Position numbers and translations under genes: made by a program
The notes under the pieces: model-generated
The model's database searches: none
What the model was told of the DNA's origin: nothing
What the model saw: the letters and a program-made list of their open reading frames with translations, nothing else
Part shown: in pieces, positions 50,700-58,286 of the stretch
Layout of the letters: every line of letters starts with the position of its first letter
Numbering within the stretch: the stretch's first letter is position 1
Assembly (NCBI GenBank): GCA_022838705.1
Contig: JALHJZ010000004.1
Span: forward strand, 1 to 64,000
From: Candidatus Bipolaricaulota bacterium
GTDB lineage: Bacteria; Bipolaricaulota; Bipolaricaulia; Bipolaricaulales; Bipolaricaulaceae
Length of the DNA stretch: 64,000 nt
Direction of reading: 5' to 3'

Positions 50700-51191
50700 C
50701 TACCTCGTCAGAATCCACGCCACGAGGAGGACGGCGACCAGGCCGCAGACGAGGACAACGCCGAGCGAACCCGAGCCCGGTGGGGGGCCTTCGTCGTCCG
50801 GAGGGGGGGTGGGGACGGGGTGGAGGCGGGTGAGGGGCGATGGACACCCATCGGCGGCGCACCGCGCCACCTCCTCGGCGATCCGCAGCTCCGCAGCGCG
50901 GCCGATGCCAACGCTCACGAGGTCCCCCACCACGACCACCGGCGTGGCCACCTCGGTGACCCCGTAGGCCGCGGCGAGGTCCACCATCAGCCGGAACTCG
51001 CTCGCGCTGTAGGCGACCTCGTGCTCGATGATCCGCAGGTCGGGGTAGTCCGTGGCCAGGGTCCGCAGGTAGGCCTTCATCACCTGGCAATCCGGACAGG
51101 TGGCAGCCCAGAAGTAGTGGAGCTCGACGGGAACAGCGAGTGCCGCCACGGGAACGGCAAGGGCCACGATCAACCCACCCCAGCGCATCAT
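50700..51191 (-). CDS. Membrane-bound thioredoxin-like protein
   Basis: A 163-residue protein with an N-terminal hydrophobic signal (GGLIVALAVPVAALAVPVE), a thioredoxin-like domain with CPDC in HYFWAATCPDCQVMKAYL and the cis-Pro region VATPVVVVGD, and a C-terminal membrane helix (LGVVLVCGLVAVLLVAWILT) after a proline-rich linker. The domain should face outward. ATG 51191 overlaps the DUF134 gene stop as ATGA. Its place next to the iron-sulfur cluster suggests a redox partner, by inference. Confidence 0.75.
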   Translation of the reverse strand: MMRWGGLIVALAVPVAALAVPVELHYFWAATCPDCQVMKAYLRTLATDYPDLRIIEHEVAYSASEFRLMVDLAAAYGVTEVATPVVVVGDLVSVGIGRAAELRIAEEVARCAADGCPSPLTRLHPVPTPPPDDEGPPPGSGSLGVVLVCGLVAVLLVAWILTR

Positions 51192-51535
51192 GGGCCGATG
51201 GTACCCTCCCCACGGCGGCCGCCCCACCGATGGCGCCCCGGGGGCATGCGGATGTGGTCCCCTCCGGTGAACACGATCCCCTTCCCGTGAACGAGTGCGT
51301 CCGCAACCTTCGCCCGTCCCGCGGTGAGAAGCCGCTGCACCGTTGCCCGAGAGACGCCCATCTTCTTGCCCGCCTCATCCTGATCGAGCCCGAGGAGGTC
51401 GCACAGTCGAAGGGCCTCGAACTCATCCAGGAACAGGTTTACCATCTCCAGCCCGCGTAGCGGCACCCCCACCGGTTTGAACCCCTGCTGTGGGGGACGA
51501 GCTTCGCACCAACGGGGCTTGGGAGGCCTCGGCAT
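51188..51535 (-). CDS. DUF134-family DNA-binding protein
   Basis: A 115-residue protein with the DUF134 pattern: MPRPPKPRWC at the N-terminus, PLRGLEMVNLFLDEFEALRLCDLLGLDQDEAGKKMGVSRATVQRLL, a sigma-like helix-turn-helix (about residues 55-78), and GKGIVFTGGDHI. Members sit next to NifX-type genes in many anaerobes and are presumed regulators. Here it diverges from the NifX cluster across a spacer with palindromes. The cysteine-rich C-terminus of some members is absent. Confidence 0.85.
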   Translation of the reverse strand: MPRPPKPRWCEARPPQQGFKPVGVPLRGLEMVNLFLDEFEALRLCDLLGLDQDEAGKKMGVSRATVQRLLTAGRAKVADALVHGKGIVFTGGDHIRMPPGRHRWGGRRGEGTIGP

Positions 51536-51592
51536 AGAGCGATGGTAGTGACCCGGATCCCATCCTGCAATGCAAAGCAGCGGAATCCGCAG

Positions 51593-51640
51593 GTGCGAAT
51601 CATTCGCATACTCGCTCTTGACAGTTGTGAGCGTATGCTT
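51593..51640. promoter_or_regulatory. Candidate operators between DUF134 and the NifX cluster
   Basis: Two inverted repeats flank or overlap the promoter: a perfect GCGAA-TCA-TTCGC at about 51595-51607, and GCATACTCGCTC (about 51606) paired with GAGCGTATGC (about 51630) around the -35 box. They are good candidate sites for the divergent DUF134 protein. Confidence 0.55.
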
Positions 51641-51645
51641 ACAAT
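51618..51645 (+). promoter_or_regulatory. Promoter of the NifX/MinD cluster
   Basis: TTGACA (51618-51623) and TACAAT (51640-51645) are 16 bases apart, a near-consensus promoter. Transcription would begin about 12 bases before the ribosome site GAGGTGAT of the first gene. Confidence 0.75.
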
Positions 51646-51664
51646 GTGCGTCGAGGTGATATCT

Positions 51665-51973
51665 ATGCGCTACCGGAACATGTACTACGCAACCGGACTC
51701 CCGGGCTGGATGCGGTTCGGATACTCCCCGCGCTGGGGCGGGATGCCGCCGGGGGCGGCGTACCTCGCCCAGACAGGCCAAGTGCCTGCGTTCGCGTCAT
51801 GGTGGGCTCAGGGAGTTCCGCCGGCCCCCCCGTGGGGGCAGGGTCCATGGGGGATGGCAGCTCCGAGCCAGGAGGACGAGGTGGCCTTCCTGTCCAGCCG
51901 AGCTCAGGCACTGGAGGCCGAACTGGCCCAGATCAAGACGCGGCTGGACGAACTTACCGCGGGGTCGGCATGA
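51665..51973 (+). CDS. DUF5320-like small protein
   Basis: A 102-residue protein with an aromatic, Gly/Pro-rich N-terminal part (YRNMYYATGLPGWMRFGY, PRWGGMPPGAAYL) and a C-terminal coiled coil (DEVAFLSSRAQALEAELAQIKTRLDEL). This layout is typical of the DUF5320 proteins found beside NifX and Mrp-type genes. ATG 51665 follows GAGGTGAT. The stop overlaps the next start as ATGA. Function is unknown. Confidence 0.75.
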   Translation: MRYRNMYYATGLPGWMRFGYSPRWGGMPPGAAYLAQTGQVPAFASWWAQGVPPAPPWGQGPWGMAAPSQEDEVAFLSSRAQALEAELAQIKTRLDELTAGSA

Positions 51974-52587
51974 GCGTACGGTTGTTGGCAGCAACGGGGA
52001 ACGGTGGGCTGGGTGACCGCATCTCCCCAGTGTTCGGCCGGGCTCCGACATTCACGATCGTTGAGCTCGACGGCGCGGAGATTCGCGAATCCCAGGTCAT
52101 CCCGAACCCATTCCAGGACGCGGGCTCCGGGGCGGGGATCCAGGCCGCCCAGCTGGTCGCCAAGCACGCGCCGCAGGTTGCCCTCGCCGGCAACTTCGGC
52201 CCGAACGTCTCGGGCGTTTTCTCCGCCGCGGGGATCCAGATGATCCCCATCAGCGGGATGACGGTGCAGGAGGCCGTGCTCGCCTACACCTCTGGGAAGC
52301 TTGCCCCGAGCCCTGGGGCGGCCGCGCCGGGCCCCGGCATGGGGGGAAGCCCCGGAAGGGGGATGGGGCGTCGGGCAGGGATGGGTCGTGGCATGGGACA
52401 AGGCACGGGTGGCGGGCTCGGCGGGGGCATGTACACCGCAGGACGAGGGGCCGCTTCTGGACAGGAGGGCCCCGGACCGAACACGGATCCGCAGGCTCTG
52501 AAGCAGAGGATTGCGGATCTGGAGAAACAGCTGGACCAAGTCCGTCGGAGACTGAGCGAGATGCAGGAGGGAGATCGAGATGCCTAG
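51970..52587 (+). CDS. NifX/NafY-domain protein with Gly/Met-rich linker and coiled coil
   Basis: The N-terminal 110 residues are a dinitrogenase iron-molybdenum cofactor-binding domain (LLAATGNGGLGDRISPVFGRAPTFTIVEL, then VALAGNFGPNVSGVFSAAGIQMIPISG, and AVLAYTSGKLAPSP). It is followed by a Gly/Met/Arg-rich linker (MGRRAGMGRGMGQGTGGGLG) and a coiled coil (ALKQRIADLEKQLDQVRRRL). Stand-alone NifX-domain proteins are thought to carry iron-sulfur clusters or metal cofactors; no nitrogenase is present here. Overlaps both neighbours by a few bases. Confidence 0.85.
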   Translation: MSVRLLAATGNGGLGDRISPVFGRAPTFTIVELDGAEIRESQVIPNPFQDAGSGAGIQAAQLVAKHAPQVALAGNFGPNVSGVFSAAGIQMIPISGMTVQEAVLAYTSGKLAPSPGAAAPGPGMGGSPGRGMGRRAGMGRGMGQGTGGGLGGGMYTAGRGAASGQEGPGPNTDPQALKQRIADLEKQLDQVRRRLSEMQEGDRDA

Positions 52588-52807
52588 AGGATTCTACGGT
52601 CGCGGGCGCGGCTTCGGGGGGATGGGACGCGGGATGGGCAATCCGTACCCATTCTGCCGCTTCTATCCCTGGCTCCCCCGCGGTTGGTGGCGGTTTGGCT
52701 ACGCGCCCTACGGCGGGGGTTACGGAGGGTATGGACCCTTCCCCCAGATGAGGGGGCAGCCATATTACCCTCAGCCGCCGACCTACCCGTATCCACCGAC
52801 GTGGTGA
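52580..52807 (+). CDS. Small Gly/Tyr/Pro-rich protein
   Basis: A 75-residue protein of low complexity (PRGFYGRGRGFGGMGRGMG, then YAPYGGGYGGYGPFP and a Tyr-Pro tail). Its start overlaps the previous gene by 8 bases, and its N-terminus echoes the Gly/Met-rich linker there. Similar small proteins accompany NifX clusters. There is a single Cys and no clear motif. It could be a disordered scaffold or metal-handling peptide. Confidence 0.65.
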   Translation: MPRGFYGRGRGFGGMGRGMGNPYPFCRFYPWLPRGWWRFGYAPYGGGYGGYGPFPQMRGQPYYPQPPTYPYPPTW

Positions 52808-52817
52808 GGAGACGGGA

Positions 52818-53183
52818 ATGAGGGTATGCGTGCCCACCGCAGGGGGAGGCGGCCTTGATGATCGGGTGGGTGAGCATTTTGGCCGCGTCCCCACCTACAC
52901 GATCTACGACACCGACACCGGTGAAGTAGAAGTGTTCAAAAACGTCTCCGAGCACATGGGCGGCGCAGGACTCCCGGCCGAGCTCCTTGCCCAAAGCAGG
53001 GTGGATGTGGCCCTGTGTTCCGGCCTCGGCCGGAGGGCCCTCACCCTCCTCAGTGAAAGCGGCATCGAGGTGTGTACCGGGGCCTCGGGAACGGTGAGGG
53101 AGGCAATTCAGGCGTGGCAATCAGGAAAGCTCCCCGGGGCTGAGGCCTGCGCTAGGCACCTGTTTCATGATCACGGCGGCTGA
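52818..53183 (+). CDS. NifX-domain protein
   Basis: A 121-residue stand-alone dinitrogenase cofactor-binding-like protein: RVCVPTAGGGGLDDRVGEHFGRVPTYTIYDTDTG, NVSEHMGGAG, VALCSGLGRRALTLLSESGIEV and AIQAWQSGKLPGAEAC. The C-terminal Cys and His residues (ACARHLFHDH) could bind metal. ATG 52818 is 11 bases after the previous stop. It overlaps the following ATPase gene by 17 bases. Confidence 0.9.
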   Translation: MRVCVPTAGGGGLDDRVGEHFGRVPTYTIYDTDTGEVEVFKNVSEHMGGAGLPAELLAQSRVDVALCSGLGRRALTLLSESGIEVCTGASGTVREAIQAWQSGKLPGAEACARHLFHDHGG

Positions 53184-54039
53184 GCCCCTGCGGATCGCCG
53201 TGGCTTCAGGGAAAGGGGGCACCGGCAAGACGACCGTCGCCGTGTCCCTTGCCTTGGCGTTGCGGGAGCTTCGGCCGGTGCAACTGGTTGACTGCGATAT
53301 GGACGAGCCCAACGCCCACCTCTTCCTCGCCCCGCAGATCACCGCCCACGAGCCGGTGGAGATCCCGGTCCCCGAGGTAGACCTCGGCCGGTGCACGTTC
53401 TGCGGCCTCTGCGCGGCGGCATGTCGGTTTGGGGCCCTTGCCATGGTCGCGAGAAAGGTTCTCTTCCACCCCGAGCTCTGCCACGGGTGTGGGCTGTGCG
53501 CCCTCGCCTGTCCGGAGCGTGCTATCCGGGAGGTACCGCGAACCATCGGGTGGATCGAGGAGGGAGATGCTCAAGGCATCCGATTCCTTCGCGGCATCCT
53601 CAACGTGGGGGAGCCGATGGCGACCCCGATCGTCCGCCGCCTAAAAGAACGGATCGACCGTGAGCAGGTGACCATCCTTGACGCCCCGCCTGGCACAGGG
53701 TGCCCGGTGATCGAAACCCTCCGGGGCGCGGACTTCGCCGTTCTCGTGACGGAACCGACCCCATTCGGCCTTCACGATCTCCGGCTCGCAGCCGAGGTGA
53801 CGCGGATCCTCGGCATCCCGACCGGGGTTGTGATCAGCAAGGATGGGATCGGCACCGATGACCTCGAACGGTACTGCATCGAGGCGGGCATCCCCGTGCT
53901 CCTGCGGATCCCCATGGACCGGCGCATCGCCGCCGCCTACGCCCATGGCATCCCGCTCGTCGCAGCATTCCCGGAGTGGAACGAGGCCTTCCTAGGGCTC
54001 TACGACGGTATTCTCCAGGCCGCACCACGAGCCCCATGA
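53167..54039 (+). CDS. MinD-superfamily ATPase with inserted ferredoxin domain (first copy)
   Basis: A 290-residue P-loop protein of the COG1149 type. The deviant Walker A is SGKGGTGKTTVA (about residues 14-25), the inserted 2[4Fe-4S] domain at about 76-120 has CTFCGLCAAACRFGAL and CHGCGLCALACPERAI, and switch II is ILDAPPGTGCPV. These tandem ATPases accompany NifX and DUF134 genes in many anaerobes and are thought to assemble or move metal clusters in the cytoplasm. It is followed by a paralogue. Confidence 0.92.
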   Translation: MITAAEPLRIAVASGKGGTGKTTVAVSLALALRELRPVQLVDCDMDEPNAHLFLAPQITAHEPVEIPVPEVDLGRCTFCGLCAAACRFGALAMVARKVLFHPELCHGCGLCALACPERAIREVPRTIGWIEEGDAQGIRFLRGILNVGEPMATPIVRRLKERIDREQVTILDAPPGTGCPVIETLRGADFAVLVTEPTPFGLHDLRLAAEVTRILGIPTGVVISKDGIGTDDLERYCIEAGIPVLLRIPMDRRIAAAYAHGIPLVAAFPEWNEAFLGLYDGILQAAPRAP

Positions 54040-55001
54040 CCGAACTCGTTGTGATCTCCGGCAAAGGAGGTACTGGGAAGACGACCGTTGTCGCCTCCCT
54101 CGCCGCGTTGGCCCACGACGCGCTGATTGCTGACTGCGACGTGGATGCGGCCGACCTCCACCTCCTCCTCCAGCCCCAGGTGCAAAAAACAATCGGCTAC
54201 GAGGGCTCGGAGGTCGCCGAGATTGATGTCAAGGCGTGTACAGCGTGTGGGGCGTGTCAGGCGGCCTGCCGATTTGGGGCCATCTCCCGCCGCGACGGAG
54301 CTTATGCCGTGGATCCCCTGTCCTGTGAGGGTTGCGGGGCCTGCGCCTACGTATGCCCGGCGGGCGCAGTTCGCCTCCAGCCTAGGTTTTCTGGCTGGAT
54401 CTACATTTCCAAGTCCCCATATGGTACTTTGGTGCACGGGGAGCTAAAGCCTGGCGAGGAAGCATCCGGGAAACTGGTGACCCAGGTGAAGTGGCGGGCG
54501 CGGGAGCTCGCCCGACTGGAGGGACGTGAACTCCTCCTCGTGGACGGGGCGCCGGGGATCGGCTGCCCAGTGATTGCCTCCCTTTCTGGGGCCCACGCGG
54601 TGTTGATCGTAACCGAGCCGAGCCGATCCGCGCTCCACGACCTGGAACGGGTGGTGGCGGTGGCGCGCCACTTCCGAGCCCAGCCCCTGGTCGCGATCAA
54701 CAAAGCCGACCTTGCCCCCGATCTCGCGGACGAGATCGACGCCTACGCCCAAGGAGAGGGCATCCCCGTTCTGGCGAAGATCCCTTACGACGAGCAGGTG
54801 GTGGCGGCCCTCGTCGCCCAGCACCCCGTCGTCGAGTACGGCAACGGCCCGGCAGCGAAAGCGATGCGCGCCCTGTGGGAAAGACTATCGGATACAGTGG
54901 GACTAAGAGCGGGGCCGGCCACCGAGCGGTCATCCACGGAGCCTGCCTGTGGTGGGTTCTTACCGAGTACGGATGTGGACACCATGGCTGGCAAAGGATG
55001 A
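54036..55001 (+). CDS. MinD-superfamily ATPase with inserted ferredoxin domain (second copy)
   Basis: A 321-residue paralogue of the preceding gene. Walker A is SGKGGTGKTTVV (about residues 8-19), the inserted ferredoxin has CTACGACQAACRFGAI and CEGCGACAYVCPAGAV, and switch II is LVDGAPGIGCPV. ATG 54036 overlaps the first copy as ATGA. The tail (about residues 295-321, PATERSSTEPACGG) is an extra extension of low conservation. The pair probably forms a heterodimer, as in other organisms. Confidence 0.92.
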   Translation: MTELVVISGKGGTGKTTVVASLAALAHDALIADCDVDAADLHLLLQPQVQKTIGYEGSEVAEIDVKACTACGACQAACRFGAISRRDGAYAVDPLSCEGCGACAYVCPAGAVRLQPRFSGWIYISKSPYGTLVHGELKPGEEASGKLVTQVKWRARELARLEGRELLLVDGAPGIGCPVIASLSGAHAVLIVTEPSRSALHDLERVVAVARHFRAQPLVAINKADLAPDLADEIDAYAQGEGIPVLAKIPYDEQVVAALVAQHPVVEYGNGPAAKAMRALWERLSDTVGLRAGPATERSSTEPACGGFLPSTDVDTMAGKG

Positions 55002-55960
55002 ACACGGTGGAGGTCGCATTTGGACCCGTTCCGTCGCGGCGGCTGGGGCGATCCTTGGGGATCAACAACATCCCGCCCAAGATCTGTTCCTATTCCTGCG
55101 TTTACTGCCAGCTGGGCCGGACTATCCGAATACGGGTGGACCGGGATACGTTCTACGATCCGGAGGAGATCATCCGGGCGGTGGAAGTGAGGCTGAGCGA
55201 GCTCCGCAGGAAGGATGAGCCTGTGGACTACTTGACGTTCGTCCCGGACGGGGAGCCCACCCTGGACGCCAACCTGGGCCGCGAGATCGAGTTGCTGAAG
55301 CAATTAAGCATCCCCGTCGCCGTGATCACCAACAGCTCGCTCATCTTCCGCGAAGATGTGCGGGAGGAGCTTTCGCGGGCGGATTGGGTATCCCTCAAGG
55401 TGGATGCAGCAAGTGAACCGGTTTGGCGGCGGATCAATCGGCCGCACAAAAAGCTCGATCTGGCTGAGATCAAACAGGGTCTGCTGGAATTCGCCCGCAC
55501 TTTCCGAGGAACGCTCGCCAGCGAGACGATGCTAATCCAGGGCTTGAACGAGGACACCGCGGAGCTCGAAAAGATAGCCAAGCTCCTCGCAGAGTTGGAA
55601 CCGGCCATCGCCTACATCGCGATCCCCACGCGGCCGCCGGCGGAGGCGTGGGTTAAGCCCGCGGACGAAGGTGCAGTGGCCCGTGCCTATGCCTTATTCA
55701 GCGAGCGCCTTACCCGAGTGGAGCTCCTCATCGGCTACGAGGGAAATGCCTTCTCCACTATTGGGGACGCTGTCCAAGATCTCCTCTCCATCACCGCCGT
55801 TCACCCCATGCGCAAGCAAGCCGTACAGGAACTCCTGGCAAGAGACCGCGCCGACTGGGAAGTGGTGCGAAGGCTTCTTGCAGAGGGAAAGCTCGTCGAG
55901 CTTACCTACCAGGGGGAGCGGTTCTACCTGCGCAAGCTCTCCGGCCGTAGCGCGGGGTGA
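54998..55960 (+). CDS. Radical SAM protein (COG0731-type Fe-S oxidoreductase)
   Basis: A 320-residue radical SAM enzyme. The cluster motif is CSYSCVYCQLG (about residues 30-40) after FGPVPSRRLGRSLGINN, followed by FVPDGEPTLDANLGREIE and VITNSSLIF. The family is related to the wyosine-forming Tyw1 enzymes but lacks their flavodoxin domain. A winged-helix-like C-terminus (RADWEVVRRLLAEGKLVELTYQGERFYLRKL) is present. ATG 54998 overlaps the ATPase stop as ATGA, so it is part of the NifX/MinD transcript. Substrate is unknown. Confidence 0.88.
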   Translation: MNTVEVAFGPVPSRRLGRSLGINNIPPKICSYSCVYCQLGRTIRIRVDRDTFYDPEEIIRAVEVRLSELRRKDEPVDYLTFVPDGEPTLDANLGREIELLKQLSIPVAVITNSSLIFREDVREELSRADWVSLKVDAASEPVWRRINRPHKKLDLAEIKQGLLEFARTFRGTLASETMLIQGLNEDTAELEKIAKLLAELEPAIAYIAIPTRPPAEAWVKPADEGAVARAYALFSERLTRVELLIGYEGNAFSTIGDAVQDLLSITAVHPMRKQAVQELLARDRADWEVVRRLLAEGKLVELTYQGERFYLRKLSGRSAG

Positions 55961-55964
55961 TTCC

Positions 55965-56360
55965 ATGGAGGATAAGGGGACCGAAGAACTGTTCGATCGG
56001 CTGGCCGGACGGTACGACGCCTGGTTTGATGAGGAGGGAAAACTTCCGTTTCAGATCGAACTTGAGGCGTTTCGCTGGGGATCGGCGTCGGCACTGCCCC
56101 GTCCAGAAAGCTATTGGAGATGGCCACTGGGGTAGGCTCTATGTCGAGGAGGGGAAGAGGGGGCATCCGTTCTACTCCCATGCCCGGTTCTACACTTTGG
56201 ACGAGCTCGAAGCATTGCTTACAGAGACAAGCTTTCGACTGGAATACTGCGTCTCCACCCTGTTCCAGCCGCCAGGTCAAGTGGCCGAGCTCGAATTTCC
56301 CCGGGAGGGTTGTGATGCCTCCGCGGGCTTTACGGTGCTTGTGGCCCGAAAGACGGTTCT
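55965..56360 (+). pseudogene. SAM methyltransferase with its catalytic core deleted
   Basis: An N-terminal piece (GTEELFDRLAGRYDAWFDEE and about 35 more residues, 55965-56100) is typical of class I methyltransferases. It passes, out of frame, into a C-terminal piece (WGRLYVEEGKRGHPFYSHAR, TLDELEALLTETSFRLEY, then GFTVLVARK; about 56118-56355). The whole SAM-binding Rossmann part (about 100 residues) that should lie between is absent. The remnant directly follows the radical SAM gene, so it was probably the last gene of that operon. Confidence 0.75.
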
Positions 56361-57126
56361 ATCGCACCGAGCACCAAGTCCTGACGGCGCCGCCGAGCTC
56401 CCTCACAGTTTGGGTTCCTGGGCCGCCTTGGACGAAGTTCCCCTGGTTAAGCCACTCCTTCATCTTTGGGACATCCTCGACGAGCACCCCGCACACGAGC
56501 TGAAAGCCGATTTCGTGCAGGGCCTCGGGGAGGAGGCTGGCCGAGGGGCCGACGATGGCCCGGTTGGGGATGGCCTTGATGAGCTCAAGAAGCCTGGGAA
56601 AGGTGGGGCCGACGATGGCCGCCCCGGTCACCACCGCGGCGGCAAAGCCCATGGGAAGGGCCTCGATGAACGTGTCGGGCAGAGCCCCATGCCGCAAGCG
56701 GGGATTGCGCTCGAGCACCGTCACCTCTGCCCCCAAACCCGCAAGCTCCTGCGCGAACGGGCCCATGTTGCCCACCATGAGGACCCTGTCCCCTTCCTTC
56801 GCCCCGAGAAGCTCGATCGGGGAGGCATCGAACAGGAGATCCGTGCGTCTCCGGAGCGCCGGGACCGAGGCGGCGTTGGCCGCCGCCCAGGCGAGCGCCC
56901 GGAGGGCCATGTTCCCCTCCTCCCGCAGCGTGAACAGATCCCGTGCGGACCTGCCCAAAAGGGGCCGGAACGGGAATCGGGCAAAATCCTCGAGCGGGGT
57001 GTGGTAGAGGCCGAGATAGCCCCCGGCGAGTTCGACATAGACGTCGCTCAGGGCGATGCAGTAGTCCACCACTTTGAGATCCAGGGCCTCGCCAAGTTTC
57101 TTTTCCACCAGCTCACCAAGCTCCAT
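56359..57126 (-). CDS. DUF4213/DUF364 family protein
   Basis: A 255-residue protein with an N-terminal DUF4213-like part (VVDYCIALSDVYVEL, and GLYHTPLEDF) and a C-terminal DUF364 Rossmann-like domain (DRVLMVGNMGPFAQELAGLGAEVTVLERNP; AVVTGAAIVGPTFPRLLELI; AIVGPSASLLPEALHEIGF). The family is linked to heavy-metal chelation and occurs with molybdenum or iron transport and NifX genes; its reaction is unknown. ATG 57126 follows GGAGGTG. It is on the opposite strand to the NifX operon, running toward the broken methyltransferase. Confidence 0.82.
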   Translation of the reverse strand: MELGELVEKKLGEALDLKVVDYCIALSDVYVELAGGYLGLYHTPLEDFARFPFRPLLGRSARDLFTLREEGNMALRALAWAAANAASVPALRRRTDLLFDASPIELLGAKEGDRVLMVGNMGPFAQELAGLGAEVTVLERNPRLRHGALPDTFIEALPMGFAAAVVTGAAIVGPTFPRLLELIKAIPNRAIVGPSASLLPEALHEIGFQLVCGVLVEDVPKMKEWLNQGNFVQGGPGTQTVRELGGAVRTWCSVR

Positions 57127-57153
57127 TCACCACCTCCCAAGGCGCCCAAGGTT

Positions 57154-57182
57154 TTGGCGGAATAGGCAGGGCTGAGTATACT
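57154..57182 (+). promoter_or_regulatory. Promoter of the ABC-2 exporter with paired GTATAC boxes
   Basis: TTGGCG (57154-57159) and TATACT (57177-57182) are 17 bases apart. GTATAC occurs twice, at 57176-57181 (overlapping the -10 box) and 57193-57198, 17 bases apart. The two boxes could be a repressor site. Confidence 0.6.
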
Positions 57183-57270
57183 GGTGAAGCGTGTATACGC
57201 ACATTACTGGTACAGGGGAAGGCCCCCGAAGCTCCGGAAGGCGGTGCCGGGCTTGGCGAGCGGAAAGAGA

Positions 57271-58239
57271 ATGAACGTGGACCGGGTGATCCAGGTTGAG
57301 GGGCTGACCAAGGCTTATGGAGAATTGCTCGCCGTGGCCGCGATCAGCTTCGAGGTCCAGGAAGGGGAATTGTTCGGGTTCCTCGGCCCAAACGGTGCCG
57401 GCAAGACCACCACCATCCGCATGCTCACCGGCCTTGCCAGGCCCACATCCGGCACGGCCCGTGTCCTTGGCTTGGACATCCGCGCGCAGGCGGCCCAAGC
57501 GAAACGACACATCGGGGTCGTCCCCGAGCAATCCAACCTCTACGACGAGCTTTCGGCCAGGGACAACCTTCTGTTCATGGGGAAGCTCTTCGGGGTCCCG
57601 CGTGGGGAGCGAAGGCGCCGGGCAGAGGGACTCCTGCGCATGTTCCGGCTGGAGGATCGCAAGAATAGCCATTTTGCTGCGCTTTCGCGGGGGATGAAGC
57701 GGGCCCTCACCATCGCCGCGGCCATGGTTCACCACCCTAAACTCCTCTTCTTGGACGAGCCCACATTAGGCCTCGACGTGGCTGCAGCCCGGTCACTGCG
57801 GGCCCTGATCGCCGGGCTCCACGATCAAGGGGTGACGGTGTTCCTCACGACTCATTACCTGGAGGAAGCCGGCCTCCTCTGCGACCGGATCGCCATCTTG
57901 GTTTCGGGGAAAGTAGTGCGGACTGGGACCCCAGCGGAGCTCAAGCGAGCAGCGGAAGGGGAGTCGGTGATCGAGGTCCGGTTCGGAAAACCCGTGCCCG
58001 AGGCACGGGATGTGTTTACTAGCCGCCTCCCCGGCGCGCAGGTGGTGGCGATGAACGGCCATGAACTTCGTATCCTGGGCGGGGACCCCGCTCAAGCGTA
58101 TAGGGTTGTGTTCGCCTTCTCCGAGGAGAAGGAGGTAGCGATCGAAGCCGTGAACACTGTAAAACCTAGCTTGGAGGACGCATTCCTCAAGATCACCGAC
58201 CTGAGCCCAGTGGCGATGACTCAGGAGAAGGGGAAGTGA
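57271..58239 (+). CDS. ABC-2 type exporter ATPase
   Basis: A 322-residue ATPase with Walker A GPNGAGKTT (about residues 40-48), Q-loop VVPEQSNLYDELSARDNL, an atypical signature (ALSRGMKRALTIAAAM), Walker B LLFLDEPTLGLD and H-loop FLTTHYLEEA. A C-terminal DUF4162-like domain (VIEVRFGKPVPEARDVFTSRLPG) follows, as in drug or lipid exporters. I prefer ATG 57271 after GGAAAGAGA; a GTG at 57184 would overlap the second GTATAC box and begins with atypical residues. Its stop overlaps the first ATG of the permease gene. Confidence 0.9.
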   Translation: MNVDRVIQVEGLTKAYGELLAVAAISFEVQEGELFGFLGPNGAGKTTTIRMLTGLARPTSGTARVLGLDIRAQAAQAKRHIGVVPEQSNLYDELSARDNLLFMGKLFGVPRGERRRRAEGLLRMFRLEDRKNSHFAALSRGMKRALTIAAAMVHHPKLLFLDEPTLGLDVAAARSLRALIAGLHDQGVTVFLTTHYLEEAGLLCDRIAILVSGKVVRTGTPAELKRAAEGESVIEVRFGKPVPEARDVFTSRLPGAQVVAMNGHELRILGGDPAQAYRVVFAFSEEKEVAIEAVNTVKPSLEDAFLKITDLSPVAMTQEKGK

Positions 58240-58286
58240 TGTGGCGGGATGAGCTGCGCGGCGTTTAGGCCATCGTCCAAAAGGAC

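Noticed and set aside
58266..58268. Pyrrolysine or selenocysteine at the in-frame TAG of the permease
   Set aside because: TAG is not a selenocysteine codon, and ABC-2 permeases are not pyrrolysine proteins. Nothing nearby suggests pyl genes. A mutation or reinitiation is simpler.
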